Source: Candidatus Tectimicrobiota bacterium
GTDB lineage: Bacteria > JACPUC01
Assembly (NCBI GenBank): GCA_016192455.1
Contig: JACPUC010000026.1
Span: 124,001-188,000 of the forward strand
Length of the DNA: 64,000 bases
Direction of reading: 5' to 3'
Position numbers and translations under genes: made by a program. The notes beneath the pieces are model-generated. The model was not told the origin of the DNA. It made no database searches and saw only the letters and a program-made list of their open reading frames with translations. Shown piece after piece: positions 7,892-16,973 of this stretch. Each line of letters starts with the position of its first letter. Position 1 is the stretch's first letter.

Positions 7892-9211
7892 GTGAGTCGC
7901 CAATCTCCAGCCAGCTTCTGCGGCTTGCTGCTCATGGTGATGACCGCGTGGTTGAGTGGCCCTCTGCTTACCACCACGCAGGCGCAACAGAACAGCACCC
8001 TCCCCAAGGGCATGCCCACGGAGCAGGTATTGGAGGGTCTCACCAAGCGCCTCGATGAGCTCTTCGCACAGATGCAGCAACTGCGCGGCGAGAACGAGCG
8101 CCTGCGCGCTCAGGTGGACTTCATCGCGGCGCAGAAGCAGAAGCCTACCGCCAAGCAGGCGGCGCCGGGTCCGCTCCTGCCGGGTCACCTGATCAGCGCG
8201 GTTCATCTGCCGGAAAAGGTGACCTTTGCCGGCGAGCCCGTCCCTCTCGACCGCTGGGATGTTCGTGAACGGCTGGAGCGCGAGTTCTTCACCTTCTTGG
8301 GGGAGCCGGCGAAAGTTCTCCTGCTGATGAAACGGAGCGGACGGTTCTTCCCCTACCTCGAGGCGCAGCTCCGCAAGCACAGCTTGCCGGATGATCTCAA
8401 ATACCTCGCCGCCGTGGAGAGCTGGCTGAACACGAGTGCCTACTCCCACGCAGGCGCTTCCGGGGTGTGGCAGTTCATCAAGTCGACGGGCCGGCGCTAC
8501 GGCATGCGCTATGACACCTGGGTGGATGATCGCCGCGATCTGGAGAAGTCAACGCGCGCGGCGATGCGCTACTTGAGCGAGCTCCAGGCGCGGTTCAGCA
8601 ACTGGCCGCTGGTGATGGCGGCCTACAATGCCGGGGAGTCACGCGTCTCCCGCGAGCTCGGCGAGCAGAGGGTAACGAGCTACTACCAGCTTGACCTGCC
8701 GCTGGAGACGGAGCGCTACGTTTTCAAGATCATCGCCATCAAGCTCATCTTCGAGTATGGGCGGGAACTCGGTTTTCAGCTCGCCCGCAACGATTTCTAC
8801 GAACCCTACGATACGGAACCCGTGCAGGTGAAAATCCAGAAGCAGCGGGTGCACTTGAGCGAGGTGGCGAAGGCTGCGAAAACGTACTTCCGCCAGTTGA
8901 AACGGCTCAATCCATCATTCCGCCGCGACTCCCTGCCCCGAGGCACGTACCGGCTGCACATCCCCAAGGGGCACGCAGCGGACTTTGCCCGCACCTTCGC
9001 CGCGGCGCAAGGGGTGAAACCAGAGGTGCTGGCGGGACACCGCGTCGACCCGGAGCCGCAACGGCTTCTCCACGAGGTGCGCCCGGGCGAGACGCTTTGG
9101 GCTATCGCTGATCGTTACGACGTGACGGTGCCGCTCCTGCGGCAATGGAACGATCTCGCAAAGAAACCGCCCATCTTTCCTGGAGACGACATCGTCATCC
9201 TGACGCGCTGA
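7892..9211 (+). CDS. mltD: Membrane-bound lytic murein transglycosylase D-like protein with LysM
   Basis: The 439-residue precursor starts at GTG 7892 behind GAGAGGAGG; an upstream ATG at 7823 has no such site. A signal peptide (hydrophobic 10-27, likely cut after TQA) is followed by a short coiled-coil (LDELFAQMQQLRGENERLRAQV, about 50-75). The SLT domain has YLAAVES with catalytic Glu176, GASGVWQFIKSTGRRYGM and MAAYNAGESRV. One LysM domain ends the protein (HEVRPGETLWAIADRYDV...PGDDIVIL, about 390-438). It cleaves the MurNAc-GlcNAc bond non-hydrolytically in periplasmic peptidoglycan. No lipobox was seen, so periplasmic rather than lipid-anchored. The single LysM differs from the two or more of E. 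coli MltD. Confidence 0.92.
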   Translation: MSRQSPASFCGLLLMVMTAWLSGPLLTTTQAQQNSTLPKGMPTEQVLEGLTKRLDELFAQMQQLRGENERLRAQVDFIAAQKQKPTAKQAAPGPLLPGHLISAVHLPEKVTFAGEPVPLDRWDVRERLEREFFTFLGEPAKVLLLMKRSGRFFPYLEAQLRKHSLPDDLKYLAAVESWLNTSAYSHAGASGVWQFIKSTGRRYGMRYDTWVDDRRDLEKSTRAAMRYLSELQARFSNWPLVMAAYNAGESRVSRELGEQRVTSYYQLDLPLETERYVFKIIAIKLIFEYGRELGFQLARNDFYEPYDTEPVQVKIQKQRVHLSEVAKAAKTYFRQLKRLNPSFRRDSLPRGTYRLHIPKGHAADFARTFAAAQGVKPEVLAGHRVDPEPQRLLHEVRPGETLWAIADRYDVTVPLLRQWNDLAKKPPIFPGDDIVILTR

Positions 9212-9361
9212 GGAACCCCAGGGAATAGGCCCTATCTCCCGTCCCCGGGTCCGATGCGGCGCCATGCGGGGGCGAGTGCGCTGATGTGCTTGGCGTGCGG
9301 CGGCAGCCTGGACGCTGCGTGCCCGCCGGCGTGTGCAGCGGAGCTCCAAGGAAGCGTGGTC

Positions 9362-12337
9362 ATGCTGGTCGAGGCCATCACCGGCTTGAGCCGCGGCGAG
9401 GTGTTGCGCGGGCAGCTCGTCCACCATGAGATTCTTCCCGCCTGCACGCCGCTGTACGGCGCGCCTGCGGCGCCGCTGTCGCCGCTCCTCGCCACGACGC
9501 TCCGCGGCGCCGGCATCGAGCAGCTCTACGTCCACCAGGCCGCCGCCCTCGACGCCGCGCGCGCCGGCCGCAACGTGCTCCTCACCACGCCGACGGGGAG
9601 CGGCAAGACGCTGGCTTTCAACCTGCCGATCATCGAGGCGCTGCTCCGCGCCGGAGCGCCTGCCGCGGCCGGCGCCGCTCCAGCCCACGCCCTCTACCTC
9701 TTTCCCCTGAAAGCCCTCGAGCAGGACCAACTGCAAGGGCTGCGGGGCCTCCTGGCGCTCCTGCCGCCGGGCGCTCGTCCCTTGCGGGCCGACATCTACG
9801 ACGGCGACACCCCTCCGGCGCGGCGTCGCAAGCTGCGCGACAGCCCGCCGGACATCCTCATCAGCAACCCCGACATGCTGCACCGCAGCCTGCTGGCCTA
9901 CCATGCTCAATGGGCGGAGTTCTTCCGCCGCCTGCGCTTCGTGGTCCTCGACGAGCTGCATACCTACAAGGGCATCTTCGGCTCGCATGTCGCCCAGGTG
10001 CTGCGGCGGCTGCGCCGGCTCTGCGCCTTCTACGGCGCGCGGCCGCAGTTCATCGCCTGCTCCGCCACCATCGCCAACGCTCGCGAGTTCGCCCTGCGCC
10101 TGAGCGGGCTTGAGTTCGACGTGGTGGCCCGCAATGGCGCCCCGCAGACCGCTCGCCACCTCCTCTTCGTCAACCCCGCCGGCAGCCCTTACACGCTCGC
10201 CGCCAACCTCTTCAAGGCGTGCCTCCGCGCCGGCCTGAAGACGATCGCCTTCACGAAGGCGCGCAAGATCACCGAGCTGCTGCACGCCTGGTGCGTCCAG
10301 GGCGACCCGGAGCTGGCGCAGACCATCAGCTCCTACCGCGCCGGTTTCCTGCCGGAGGAGCGCCGCCAGATCGAGGCGAAGCTCTTCTCTGGAGAGCTGC
10401 ACGGCGTCATCTCAACCAGCGCCCTGGAAATGGGGGTCGATATCGGCGGCCTGGACGCCTGCCTCCTGGTCGGCTATCCCGGCACGATCACCACCACCTG
10501 GCAGCGCGCCGGGCGCGTCGGCCGCGCCGACCGCCCCGCCGTCATCTTCCTCATCGCGCAAGCGGACGCCCTCGACCAGTATTTCATGCGCCATCCGCGC
10601 AACTTCTTCGAGCGCGGCTACGAAAGCGCCACCCTCGATCCCGACAACCCCGAGGTGCTGGCGCCGCACCTCCTCTGCGCCGCCGCCGAGCTGCCGCTGC
10701 GCGCCGATGACGCGGTCTTCGCGCTGCCGCGGCACGCCCCCCTCCTGGCGGAGCTGGAGCGCTCCCACCAGCTCGTGCGCAGCGCCGCCGGCGACGAGTG
10801 GTACGCCGCCACCCGGCAGCCGCACCGGCAGACCGACATCCGCGCCATCGGGGAGTCGTTCACCATCTTCGGCCCCGGCGCCAGGGAGGTCGTCGGCACC
10901 ATCAGCGGCGGCCGCGTGCTGAGCGAGTGTCACGAGGGGGCGATCTACCTGCACCGCGCCCGCCAGCACCTCATCACCGACCTCGACCTGGAGCGGCGCA
11001 ACGTGCGCGGCAAACCGGTGGAGGTGAACTACTACACCCGCGCCCAGGGGGAAAAATCGACCTCCATCCTCAGCCGCGACGACTCCAAGCCGGTGGCCAA
11101 TTTCCTCGTCCGGCGGGGCCGCCTGCGCGTCACCTCGCAGATTCTCAGCTTCGAAAAGCGCCGCGTCTTCGGCGGCGATCTCCTCAGCACCCATCCCTTG
11201 AACCTGCCCCCCGAATCCTTTGAGACGGTGGGACTATGGATTGAGATCGAGAATGTCATCAAGCATGCCGTGCAGGCGAGGCAGCTCCACTTCATGGGCG
11301 CTATCCACGCTGTCGAGCATGCCGCCATCGCCCTCCTGCCTCTCTTCGTCCTCTGCGAGCGGGATGACATGGGGGGCATCTCCTACGCCGAGCACCCCGA
11401 GGTGGGCAAGGCGGCGATCTTCCTCTACGACGGCTACCCCGGCGGCGTGGGACTTGCCGCCCATGCCTACACGCTCATCGAGGAGCTGCTGCGGGCAACC
11501 CTCGAGCTGCTGCGCGACTGCCCCTGCGAGGAGGGCTGCCCTTCCTGCGTCCACTCGCCGAAGTGCGGCTCCGGGAACAAACCCCTCGACAAGCCGGGCG
11601 CCATCTTCGTGCTGCGGGCCTTGCTGGGCGACCTCAGCCTCGCCGAGTTGGCGCAGGTGCAGGCCGAACGGGGGCAGGTCGGCATGGGGGCGCGGTACGC
11701 GCTGTCGTCGGGGCAGGCGGCAGCCGATCACCAGCCGGCGGCGGTGACCGCCTCGCGGAGGCAAGAGGAGCCGCGCATCGTCACATTCGATCTGGAGACC
11801 CAGCGCAGCGCCGAGGAGGTGGGCGGTTGGCAGAACAAGCACCTCATGCGCGTCTCCCTGGCGGTCGCCTACGACAGCAGCACCGGACTTTACACGACCT
11901 ACCGCGAGGAGGAGCTCGACAAGCTCGTCGCCCTGCTTGCCGAGGCCGATCTCGTGCTGGGATTCAATATCGCGCAGTTCGATTTCGTCGTCCTCGGCGC
12001 CTACACCCCCTTCGACCTGCGCTCCCTGCCGGTCCTCGATCTCCTCCAGGAGGTGCAGGAGCGCCTCGGTTTCAGGCTGAGCCTCAACCACCTGGCGGAG
12101 AAGACCCTCGGCGATGCGAAGACCGCCGAAGGGCTGCAGGCCATCACCTGGTTCCGCGACGGCGCCTGGGAGGAACTGGAGGCCTACTGCCGGCACGATG
12201 TGGAGCTGACGCACCGCCTCTTCCGCTTCGGCTTGGAGCAGGGCTACCTGCTCTATGAGACGAAAGCGGGCCACCTCGTCCGCCTACCCCTCGACTGGGA
12301 CCTGCGGGCTCGCTGCCGTCAGCAGGCGAAGGGCTGA
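9362..12337 (+). CDS. MrfA (YprA)-type helicase fused to MrfB (YprB)-type DEDD exonuclease
   Basis: One 991-residue chain. Residues ~1-745 are a YprA/MrfA-family SF2 helicase: Walker A TTPTGSGKT (~75-83), DELH Walker B (~196), CSATIAN (~232), motif VI QRAGRVGR (~380), and a C-terminal cysteine cluster C-x-C-x3-C-x2-C-x5-C (~719-735), as in DUF1998-type helicases with a metal site. Residues ~800-990 are an RNase H-like DEDD exonuclease (RNase_H_2/YprB type): FDLE (~806), GFNIAQFD (~866) and YCRHDVELT (~941). In Bacillus subtilis these are two separate proteins acting together in mitomycin C lesion repair. An ATG at 9254 would add a Cys-rich stretch but lacks a ribosome site; ATG 9362 has AAGGA 9 bases upstream. 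The TPR tail of MrfB is absent. Confidence 0.88.
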   Translation: MLVEAITGLSRGEVLRGQLVHHEILPACTPLYGAPAAPLSPLLATTLRGAGIEQLYVHQAAALDAARAGRNVLLTTPTGSGKTLAFNLPIIEALLRAGAPAAAGAAPAHALYLFPLKALEQDQLQGLRGLLALLPPGARPLRADIYDGDTPPARRRKLRDSPPDILISNPDMLHRSLLAYHAQWAEFFRRLRFVVLDELHTYKGIFGSHVAQVLRRLRRLCAFYGARPQFIACSATIANAREFALRLSGLEFDVVARNGAPQTARHLLFVNPAGSPYTLAANLFKACLRAGLKTIAFTKARKITELLHAWCVQGDPELAQTISSYRAGFLPEERRQIEAKLFSGELHGVISTSALEMGVDIGGLDACLLVGYPGTITTTWQRAGRVGRADRPAVIFLIAQADALDQYFMRHPRNFFERGYESATLDPDNPEVLAPHLLCAAAELPLRADDAVFALPRHAPLLAELERSHQLVRSAAGDEWYAATRQPHRQTDIRAIGESFTIFGPGAREVVGTISGGRVLSECHEGAIYLHRARQHLITDLDLERRNVRGKPVEVNYYTRAQGEKSTSILSRDDSKPVANFLVRRGRLRVTSQILSFEKRRVFGGDLLSTHPLNLPPESFETVGLWIEIENVIKHAVQARQLHFMGAIHAVEHAAIALLPLFVLCERDDMGGISYAEHPEVGKAAIFLYDGYPGGVGLAAHAYTLIEELLRATLELLRDCPCEEGCPSCVHSPKCGSGNKPLDKPGAIFVLRALLGDLSLAELAQVQAERGQVGMGARYALSSGQAAADHQPAAVTASRRQEEPRIVTFDLETQRSAEEVGGWQNKHLMRVSLAVAYDSSTGLYTTYREEELDKLVALLAEADLVLGFNIAQFDFVVLGAYTPFDLRSLPVLDLLQEVQERLGFRLSLNHLAEKTLGDAKTAEGLQAITWFRDGAWEELEAYCRHDVELTHRLFRFGLEQGYLLYETKAGHLVRLPLDWDLRARCRQQAKG

Positions 12338-12371
12338 CCCCGATCGCGGCGCGGACGCCGGCCCCGCGGGC

Positions 12372-12400
12372 TTGACACCGAGGTTCCCCGCCGCTACATT
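12372..12400 (+). promoter_or_regulatory. Sigma70 promoter of yacG
   Basis: TTGACA (12372-12377), 17 bases, TACATT (12395-12400), 35 bases past the helicase stop. The leader to GTG 12512 is about 105 bases. Confidence 0.75.
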
Positions 12401-12511
12401 ACAGTCGCTCTTGGGTCGCGCCGGGGCAAGAGGTTGGTGGTGGCGCTCAAACGAGGAGGCGCCAACCGGAAGGCGGCTTCGGGAACGACATGCCCCGGGG
12501 GCGAGGGTCTT

Positions 12512-12742
12512 GTGGCGAAGGCTTCCACGACCAAGGAACGTCAGCGCCCCTGCCCGCAATGCGGCCAGCTCGCGGGCTGGGAAAACAATCCCTACCGGCC
12601 GTTCTGCTCGCAGCGCTGCAAACTCCTTGATCTTGGCGCCTGGATCGATGAGCGCTACGCGATCCCCAGCGAGGATGCGATCGCGGCCGAGGAGCGGGCT
12701 GACCGCGCCTCCTCTCCAGAAGAGGGAACGAAGTCAGAGTAA
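12512..12742 (+). CDS. yacG: DNA gyrase inhibitor YacG (zinc-binding)
   Basis: The 76-residue protein carries the YacG zinc finger: CPQCG (residues ~14-18) and FCSQRCK (~32-38), supplying four cysteines, then the conserved LDLGAWIDERYAIP. YacG binds GyrB and inhibits gyrase in E. coli; in other bacteria it often sits beside coaE, which is not seen here. GTG 12512 was chosen because it gives the usual family length; a GTG at 12434 would add 26 non-conserved residues. An acidic tail (EERADRASSPEEG) follows the domain. Confidence 0.9.
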   Translation: MAKASTTKERQRPCPQCGQLAGWENNPYRPFCSQRCKLLDLGAWIDERYAIPSEDAIAAEERADRASSPEEGTKSE

Positions 12743-12831
12743 CGCCGTCTTACCTCCTGGAGTGGCGAAGGCGCCTCACCCGGCGCTGGGTGGGTGGTGG
12801 CTTCTGATACGTGGTGGGGGGAAGACATCCC

Positions 12832-13554
12832 ATGGACCGTGCGATGCGGAACAGCACTGCAAGCCGAGCCTGGCGCGTCTGCCTGGTGGCGGGACTGATC
12901 ACCGTGCTCTGCCTCTTCGCGTCGCCGAGCTTCGCGGCCATCTATAGCTGGCTCGACCGTGGCGGAACCCGCTACTACACGAACGATCCGGACGAGGTCC
13001 CGGTGGAGCATCGGGCAGCGAACAAGCTCGAGGTCTACACCTGGACCGGTGTAGACGGCAAGCGCCAGTATACGCTGACCAAAGCCGAGGTGCCGCCGCG
13101 CTTCCGGCGCGAGGCCGGCATCACCATGCTCTACAAATGGGTCGATGAGAAGAAGGTCGTCCATTACGCCTTCGACCTCGACGATGTACCGCCACGCTGG
13201 CGGAACATGGCGACCAAGGAGACGGGTGAGGCGCTGATCAGCGCCAAGGTGGACACGCCGACGAAGGAGGAGTTGGCCTCGGCCAGCGCCAGGCCGCAAG
13301 CGGGCGCCGCGCAGAAGCAGCCGGCAGTCAATCCCTTCGTGGAAGCGCTGCAACGCGCCAAAGACCGTTCGGGTGCTCCCGGACCGGGAGCCGCAACCGG
13401 CAAGCCCCAGCCGGCCAACCCCTTTGTCGAAGCGCTGAAGCGAGCCAAGGAGAGGCGCCAGCAGGCCGCCCAAGAAACTCAAGGCCAGGAAGAGCAGCCG
13501 CAAGGCTCATCAAATCCCTTCCTCGACGCCATACGTCGCACGCGTGATCAATAG
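12832..13554 (+). CDS. Secreted DUF4124 triple-repeat protein with C-terminal NPF repeats
   Basis: The 240-residue precursor has a signal peptide (core 15-31, likely cut after SFA at ~35). Three degenerate DUF4124-like units follow: 37-61 (IYSWLDRGGTRYYTNDPDEVP), 69-92 (VYTWTGVDGKRQYTLTKAEVP) and 101-124 (YKWVDEKKVVHYAFDLDDVP). The Ala/Gln-rich tail holds three copies of a 12-residue motif, NPFVEALQRAKD, NPFVEALKRAKE and NPFLDAIRRTRD, at 167, 196 and 228, each a short amphipathic helix. DUF4124 has no known reaction; it is found on periplasmic and envelope proteins. The ATG at 12832 follows GGGGGGAAG. It lies 89 bases after yacG, with no promoter noticed between. Function unknown. Confidence 0.8.
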   Translation: MDRAMRNSTASRAWRVCLVAGLITVLCLFASPSFAAIYSWLDRGGTRYYTNDPDEVPVEHRAANKLEVYTWTGVDGKRQYTLTKAEVPPRFRREAGITMLYKWVDEKKVVHYAFDLDDVPPRWRNMATKETGEALISAKVDTPTKEELASASARPQAGAAQKQPAVNPFVEALQRAKDRSGAPGPGAATGKPQPANPFVEALKRAKERRQQAAQETQGQEEQPQGSSNPFLDAIRRTRDQ

Positions 13555-13721
13555 GAGGCCGGAGAGGAGGGTCGGGGGATCCCCCTCCCCACGCGCATCC
13601 CGCCATCTCCTGGGCGGCACCGTCTACCTCGTTCGTGAACGTCGGCACCCGGAACCAAGGAGCAAGAGCGAAGGAATGTCGAGCGCGCCGTAACAGGGCT
13701 GAGAAGGAGCTGAGAGTCCTC

Positions 13722-14528
13722 ATGGCAGAGCAGGTTGTCGATGTTCGTAGCGTGCGCAGGCGCCTCGAGCGCTTCCAGGAAGATGCCAGCCGGTTTACCA
13801 CTGAGCAGGTGAGCGACCTGGAGAAGCAGATTCTCGCCTGCGAGCCGGAGGACTCGGTCGAGTTCCAAAAGCACCTCATGGGTGCGATCATCCGCGAGCA
13901 GCGGCGGACTATCCGGGATGGCATCGTTACCTTCTTGTTGGCGGGGATCGTTGCGATCCTGAGCCTCTTCTTGCTGGTCAAGATCGTCGCCATCGAGAGC
14001 CCCGTGCTCCTCGTCGCCCGCCTGCTCCATCAGCCCTTGGGGGATGTGGATGCCGCCTTCAGCCTGTTGATCCTGGCAATCCCTCCGCTCCTCCTTGGTC
14101 TCTTCTCCCTCTACCTGTTGCGCCGCATCATCGAGGCAACGCGCGAGATCAGCCTGGTGCGCCGCTTCCAGGCGGAGCACAGCGGCCCCCTCACCATCTC
14201 GGCGTACCGCGCCTATCGCCAGAATGCCCGCAGCTTCACCGTCGCCCTCAGGAACCGCGAGTACCGCTGGAAGTTCAGCTCCACGAAGCGCAAGGCCATC
14301 CAGAGCATCTCGGAGGTCGCCGGTATTGAGCGCGAGGACCTGGATCGGTTGCGCGCCGTGCAGGCGGCTTACTTCCTCTTCGAGAACCGTTACATCCAGA
14401 ATAGCGAGAGCCGCTTCATCAACGAGGTGCTGCCGGAGGAGTGCAAGGCGTTCCGCTACGATCGCAACGTGGAGAAGTTCCTGCGCAGCGAGCGGGTGCA
14501 GAACTACCTCTACGCGCCAGTTGAGTAA
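13722..14528 (+). CDS. Two-TM membrane protein, unknown function
   Basis: A 268-residue protein with a charged, probably coiled-coil N-terminus (1-65), two transmembrane segments (about 68-88 FLLAGIVAILSLFLLVKIVAI and 112-134 FSLLILAIPPLLLGLFSLYLL) separated by a short loop, and a basic/mixed helical C-terminus of ~130 residues, probably cytoplasmic. No family is recognised. ATG 13722 was chosen (AAGGAG 12 bases upstream); an upstream GTG at 13635 has no ribosome site. It sits between the DUF4124 gene and a PH-domain-like membrane protein in the same direction, perhaps an envelope operon. Confidence 0.6.
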   Translation: MAEQVVDVRSVRRRLERFQEDASRFTTEQVSDLEKQILACEPEDSVEFQKHLMGAIIREQRRTIRDGIVTFLLAGIVAILSLFLLVKIVAIESPVLLVARLLHQPLGDVDAAFSLLILAIPPLLLGLFSLYLLRRIIEATREISLVRRFQAEHSGPLTISAYRAYRQNARSFTVALRNREYRWKFSSTKRKAIQSISEVAGIEREDLDRLRAVQAAYFLFENRYIQNSESRFINEVLPEECKAFRYDRNVEKFLRSERVQNYLYAPVE

Positions 14529-14702
14529 GCAAGGCGCCCGCGGCCCGGGGCCCGGTCAAAAGGGATCAGCGCGGCAGCGCTGTGGGGGGCGGGGCTGCGC
14601 GCAGCAGGGTCCTGCAGACGCGCGGCCGTCGCAAGCGACCTGGAGTGGCGCAGCCATCTTCCGCGCCACGCTGCTGGCGCGACGCGCGGCGGAGGAAGCC
14701 GC

Positions 14703-15308
14703 ATGGATGAACCACCTTTGCAGGCAACGCCCCAACAGCCTTCGGCCTCTCTTCCCGCGGCTGCCGGCGAGAGAGTGATTCTGGATCGGCAGCCGCATCC
14801 GATCCTCATCGTTCCGTCACTTTCCCTCGTGGCCATTTTTCTCTTCACCGCCCTGGCTTCTGGCGAGTCGTTCATTCACCTCCTGGCGGGAATCGCCGCG
14901 TTGAGCGCCCTCTGGCACGGCCGCCGCCGGCGGCGCTGCCGCTTCCTCCTCACGGGGACGCGCTTCGTCGTCACCCTCTCCCGCGGCTGGAACCAGCAGG
15001 ACGAACGCGCTTTCCCCTGGAGCGGCCTTTACAAGGCGGAGTGCCACCAGAGCGTTCTGGGGCGCCTCCTTGGCTACGGAACCCTGCTCCTCATGACTGA
15101 TCGGGCGTTGCCTCCCCTGCGCCTGTCGTTCGTCCCCAAGGTTCGCGAGTACGAACGCGCCATCACCGAGCAGCTCCGGGCGCACGCGAAGCGCCGCGTG
15201 AACGAGCTGCGCGAGCGCCTCGCCGAGGTTGGCTCGATCGTCGAGATCGAAGCGCGCGAGTTCGAGAAGCTCATGGAGGTGGAGCCGGCCACCCCCTCCC
15301 CTCAGTAG
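14703..15308 (+). CDS. Membrane protein with bacterial PH-like (DUF304/bPH2) domain
   Basis: The 201-residue protein has a Pro/Gln-rich N-terminus and an RQPHPILI segment typical of proteins preceding a bPH2 domain. Two short membrane spans follow (about 36-53 and 55-70), then RFLLTGTRFVVT...W.GLYKAECHQSVLGRLLGYGTLLL, which matches the YdbS/YdbT-type PH pattern, and a C-terminal coiled-coil (RAHAKRRVNELRERLAEV). Role unknown; YdbT proteins are linked to membrane stress in Bacillus. GGAGGAAG lies 5 bases before the ATG. Its stop overlaps by 7 bases the end of the convergent phosphoesterase gene. Confidence 0.7.
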   Translation: MDEPPLQATPQQPSASLPAAAGERVILDRQPHPILIVPSLSLVAIFLFTALASGESFIHLLAGIAALSALWHGRRRRRCRFLLTGTRFVVTLSRGWNQQDERAFPWSGLYKAECHQSVLGRLLGYGTLLLMTDRALPPLRLSFVPKVREYERAITEQLRAHAKRRVNELRERLAEVGSIVEIEAREFEKLMEVEPATPSPQ

Positions 15309-16045
15309 CCTGCCGCCAGCCGCTCGGCCAGAAACGCCGGCAACCCTGCCGCCAGAATCTTCTCCGCCGCAGCAGCAACGTCGTAGGCCACCCGCCGCAG
15401 CTCCACCCTCCCCTCCACCGTGTCGTAAAGAGCGTAGGAAGCAGCCGGGTCGCCGTCGCGCGGCTGCCCGACGCTGCCGACATTGACGATAGCGCGGCGG
15501 TTGGGTGGCGCGCTCGGCTTCAGCTCCAGGACGCCTCCAGGCTCGGCGCGCACGCGGCGGCGATCCTCATCGAAGAGGAAGATACCAGGCACGTGGGAGT
15601 GGCCCAGGAAGCAGAGCGGCTCCACGAAGTGGGAGAAGTTGAAGGCGGCGGAACGGAGATCAAGGATGTAGTGCCAGGCGGTCGGCTGGTAGGGCGTGGC
15701 ATGCACGAGGAAGGCATCGCCGAGGCGCGCTGTTACGGGGAGACCGGCGAGGTAGGCCGCTTCGTCAGGCGCGAGCTGGGCGCGCGTCCACGCGGCGGCG
15801 GCGGCGGCGGCAGGGTTGAAGTAGGAGGTGTCGGTCTCCCCGATCGCCGCCCAGTCGTGGTTGCCGGCGATGACGACCTCGCAGTGGCGGCGCACCCAAG
15901 CGATCAGGGCCGCGGGGTCGGCGCCATACCCCACCACATCACCGAGGCAAACAAAGGCTTCGGCGCCGGCCTCCCGCGCATCGCCTACCGCCGCCTGCAA
16001 AGCTTCCAGGTTGCTGTGGAGGTCGGAGATTACCGCATAGCGCAT
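15302..16045 (-). CDS. Calcineurin-like metallophosphoesterase
   Basis: The 247-residue protein carries the full dimetal phosphoesterase set: SDLHSN (7-12), GDVVGYG (~36-42), GNHD (~61-64), HATPY (~118) and GHSH (~153-156), ending with NVGSVGQPRDGDP as in MJ0936/YfcE-like phosphodiesterases. Substrate unknown; relatives act on cyclic nucleotides, bis-p-nitrophenyl phosphate or nucleotides. Cytosolic, no signal peptide. Convergent with the PH-domain gene, overlapping 7 bases at the stops. Confidence 0.85.
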   Translation of the reverse strand: MRYAVISDLHSNLEALQAAVGDAREAGAEAFVCLGDVVGYGADPAALIAWVRRHCEVVIAGNHDWAAIGETDTSYFNPAAAAAAAWTRAQLAPDEAAYLAGLPVTARLGDAFLVHATPYQPTAWHYILDLRSAAFNFSHFVEPLCFLGHSHVPGIFLFDEDRRRVRAEPGGVLELKPSAPPNRRAIVNVGSVGQPRDGDPAASYALYDTVEGRVELRRVAYDVAAAAEKILAAGLPAFLAERLAAGY

Positions 16046-16140
16046 CGCCGCCTCGATGCGGCGCAGGGGCCACGGCGCGGCCTCCCGCCTCGCGGCATGC
16101 GCGCCCGAGGTCGCTGGGCCGCGCCCTCCTCGGCCGTCGC

Positions 16141-16761
16141 TTAGATCACGCCCCAGACTTTCAGCACGTGGTCACACGTCGCGACGATGCCGAAGTGGAG
16201 ATTGATGTTCAGAAGCGTCGCCTCGTGCTCTTCCTTCGTGGTGGTGCCGCAGCAATCCTCGACGAAGACGACATTGTAGTCGAGCATGTAGCCTTGCCGG
16301 GCTGTCGACTCGACGCAGACATTCGTCGCCACACCGGTGCAGAGGATGCTTTCCACCCCGATGCTGCGCAGGACGAGATCGAGGTCCGTATCCTGGAAAG
16401 CGCTGTAGCGGTGCTTAATCACCACGAAATCATCGACATCCGGTGAGACCTTGTAGTACTCGCAGCCCCAGGTGCCGACCTGGCAGATCGGCGGGCCGGC
16501 CACGTTGCCCTTGCGGATGACCCACGACTTCGAGTTGGTCCACTTGCCGTGCTCGGTGCGGATGAAGATCACCGGCACCCCCGCCGCATGGGCGCCATCG
16601 ATGAGCTTCTGCAGGCGCGGGATCATATTCATCGACATGGTGGTGTCAAGCGCGCGTTTCCCGATGGCTCCTTCGGGATGGACGAAATCGTTCTGCACGT
16701 CGACGACGATGAGTGCCGCCTGCTTTGGATCAACCCGCTCTTTTAACAGCTCCTCGTGCAT
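16141..16761 (-). CDS. Isochorismatase-family cysteine hydrolase
   Basis: A 206-residue Rossmann-like hydrolase with the complete triad Asp21 (VVDVQNDF), Lys116 (IKHRYSAF) and Cys149 (GVATNVCVEST) and the usual cis-peptide GVATN. The family hydrolyses amides, ureides or vinyl ethers (nicotinamidase, RutB, biuret hydrolase, maleamate amidase). It resembles the ureidoacrylate/biuret group in the SAFQ.TDLD region, but the substrate is unproved. GGGGAGGAGACC precedes the ATG. It has its own promoter at 16827-16855. Two more paralogs lie at 49-51 kb. Confidence 0.85.
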   Translation of the reverse strand: MHEELLKERVDPKQAALIVVDVQNDFVHPEGAIGKRALDTTMSMNMIPRLQKLIDGAHAAGVPVIFIRTEHGKWTNSKSWVIRKGNVAGPPICQVGTWGCEYYKVSPDVDDFVVIKHRYSAFQDTDLDLVLRSIGVESILCTGVATNVCVESTARQGYMLDYNVVFVEDCCGTTTKEEHEATLLNINLHFGIVATCDHVLKVWGVI

Positions 16762-16826
16762 GCTGGTCTCCTCCCCTGGAGTACGCCGCGGCGCCAGGAC
16801 GCCGACGCCGCTGCCACTGCTGTCGC

Positions 16827-16855
16827 ATGGTACGGAAGGCCGCCGAGGTTGTCAA
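16827..16855 (-). promoter_or_regulatory. Sigma70 promoter of the cysteine hydrolase
   Basis: On the minus strand TTGACA (16850-16855), 17 bases, TACCAT (16827-16832), leader about 60 bases. Confidence 0.75.
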
Positions 16856-16973
16856 CGCTGCCACGCGCCGACGACTCTCCCCTCACCTCCGCACCTTTGG
16901 CCGCCAGCGAGGGCCGTGCCAAGGCCCCGGGGCCATGCCGCGGGCAACAGCCTCGCCGCCTTTTCTGTGTCTG

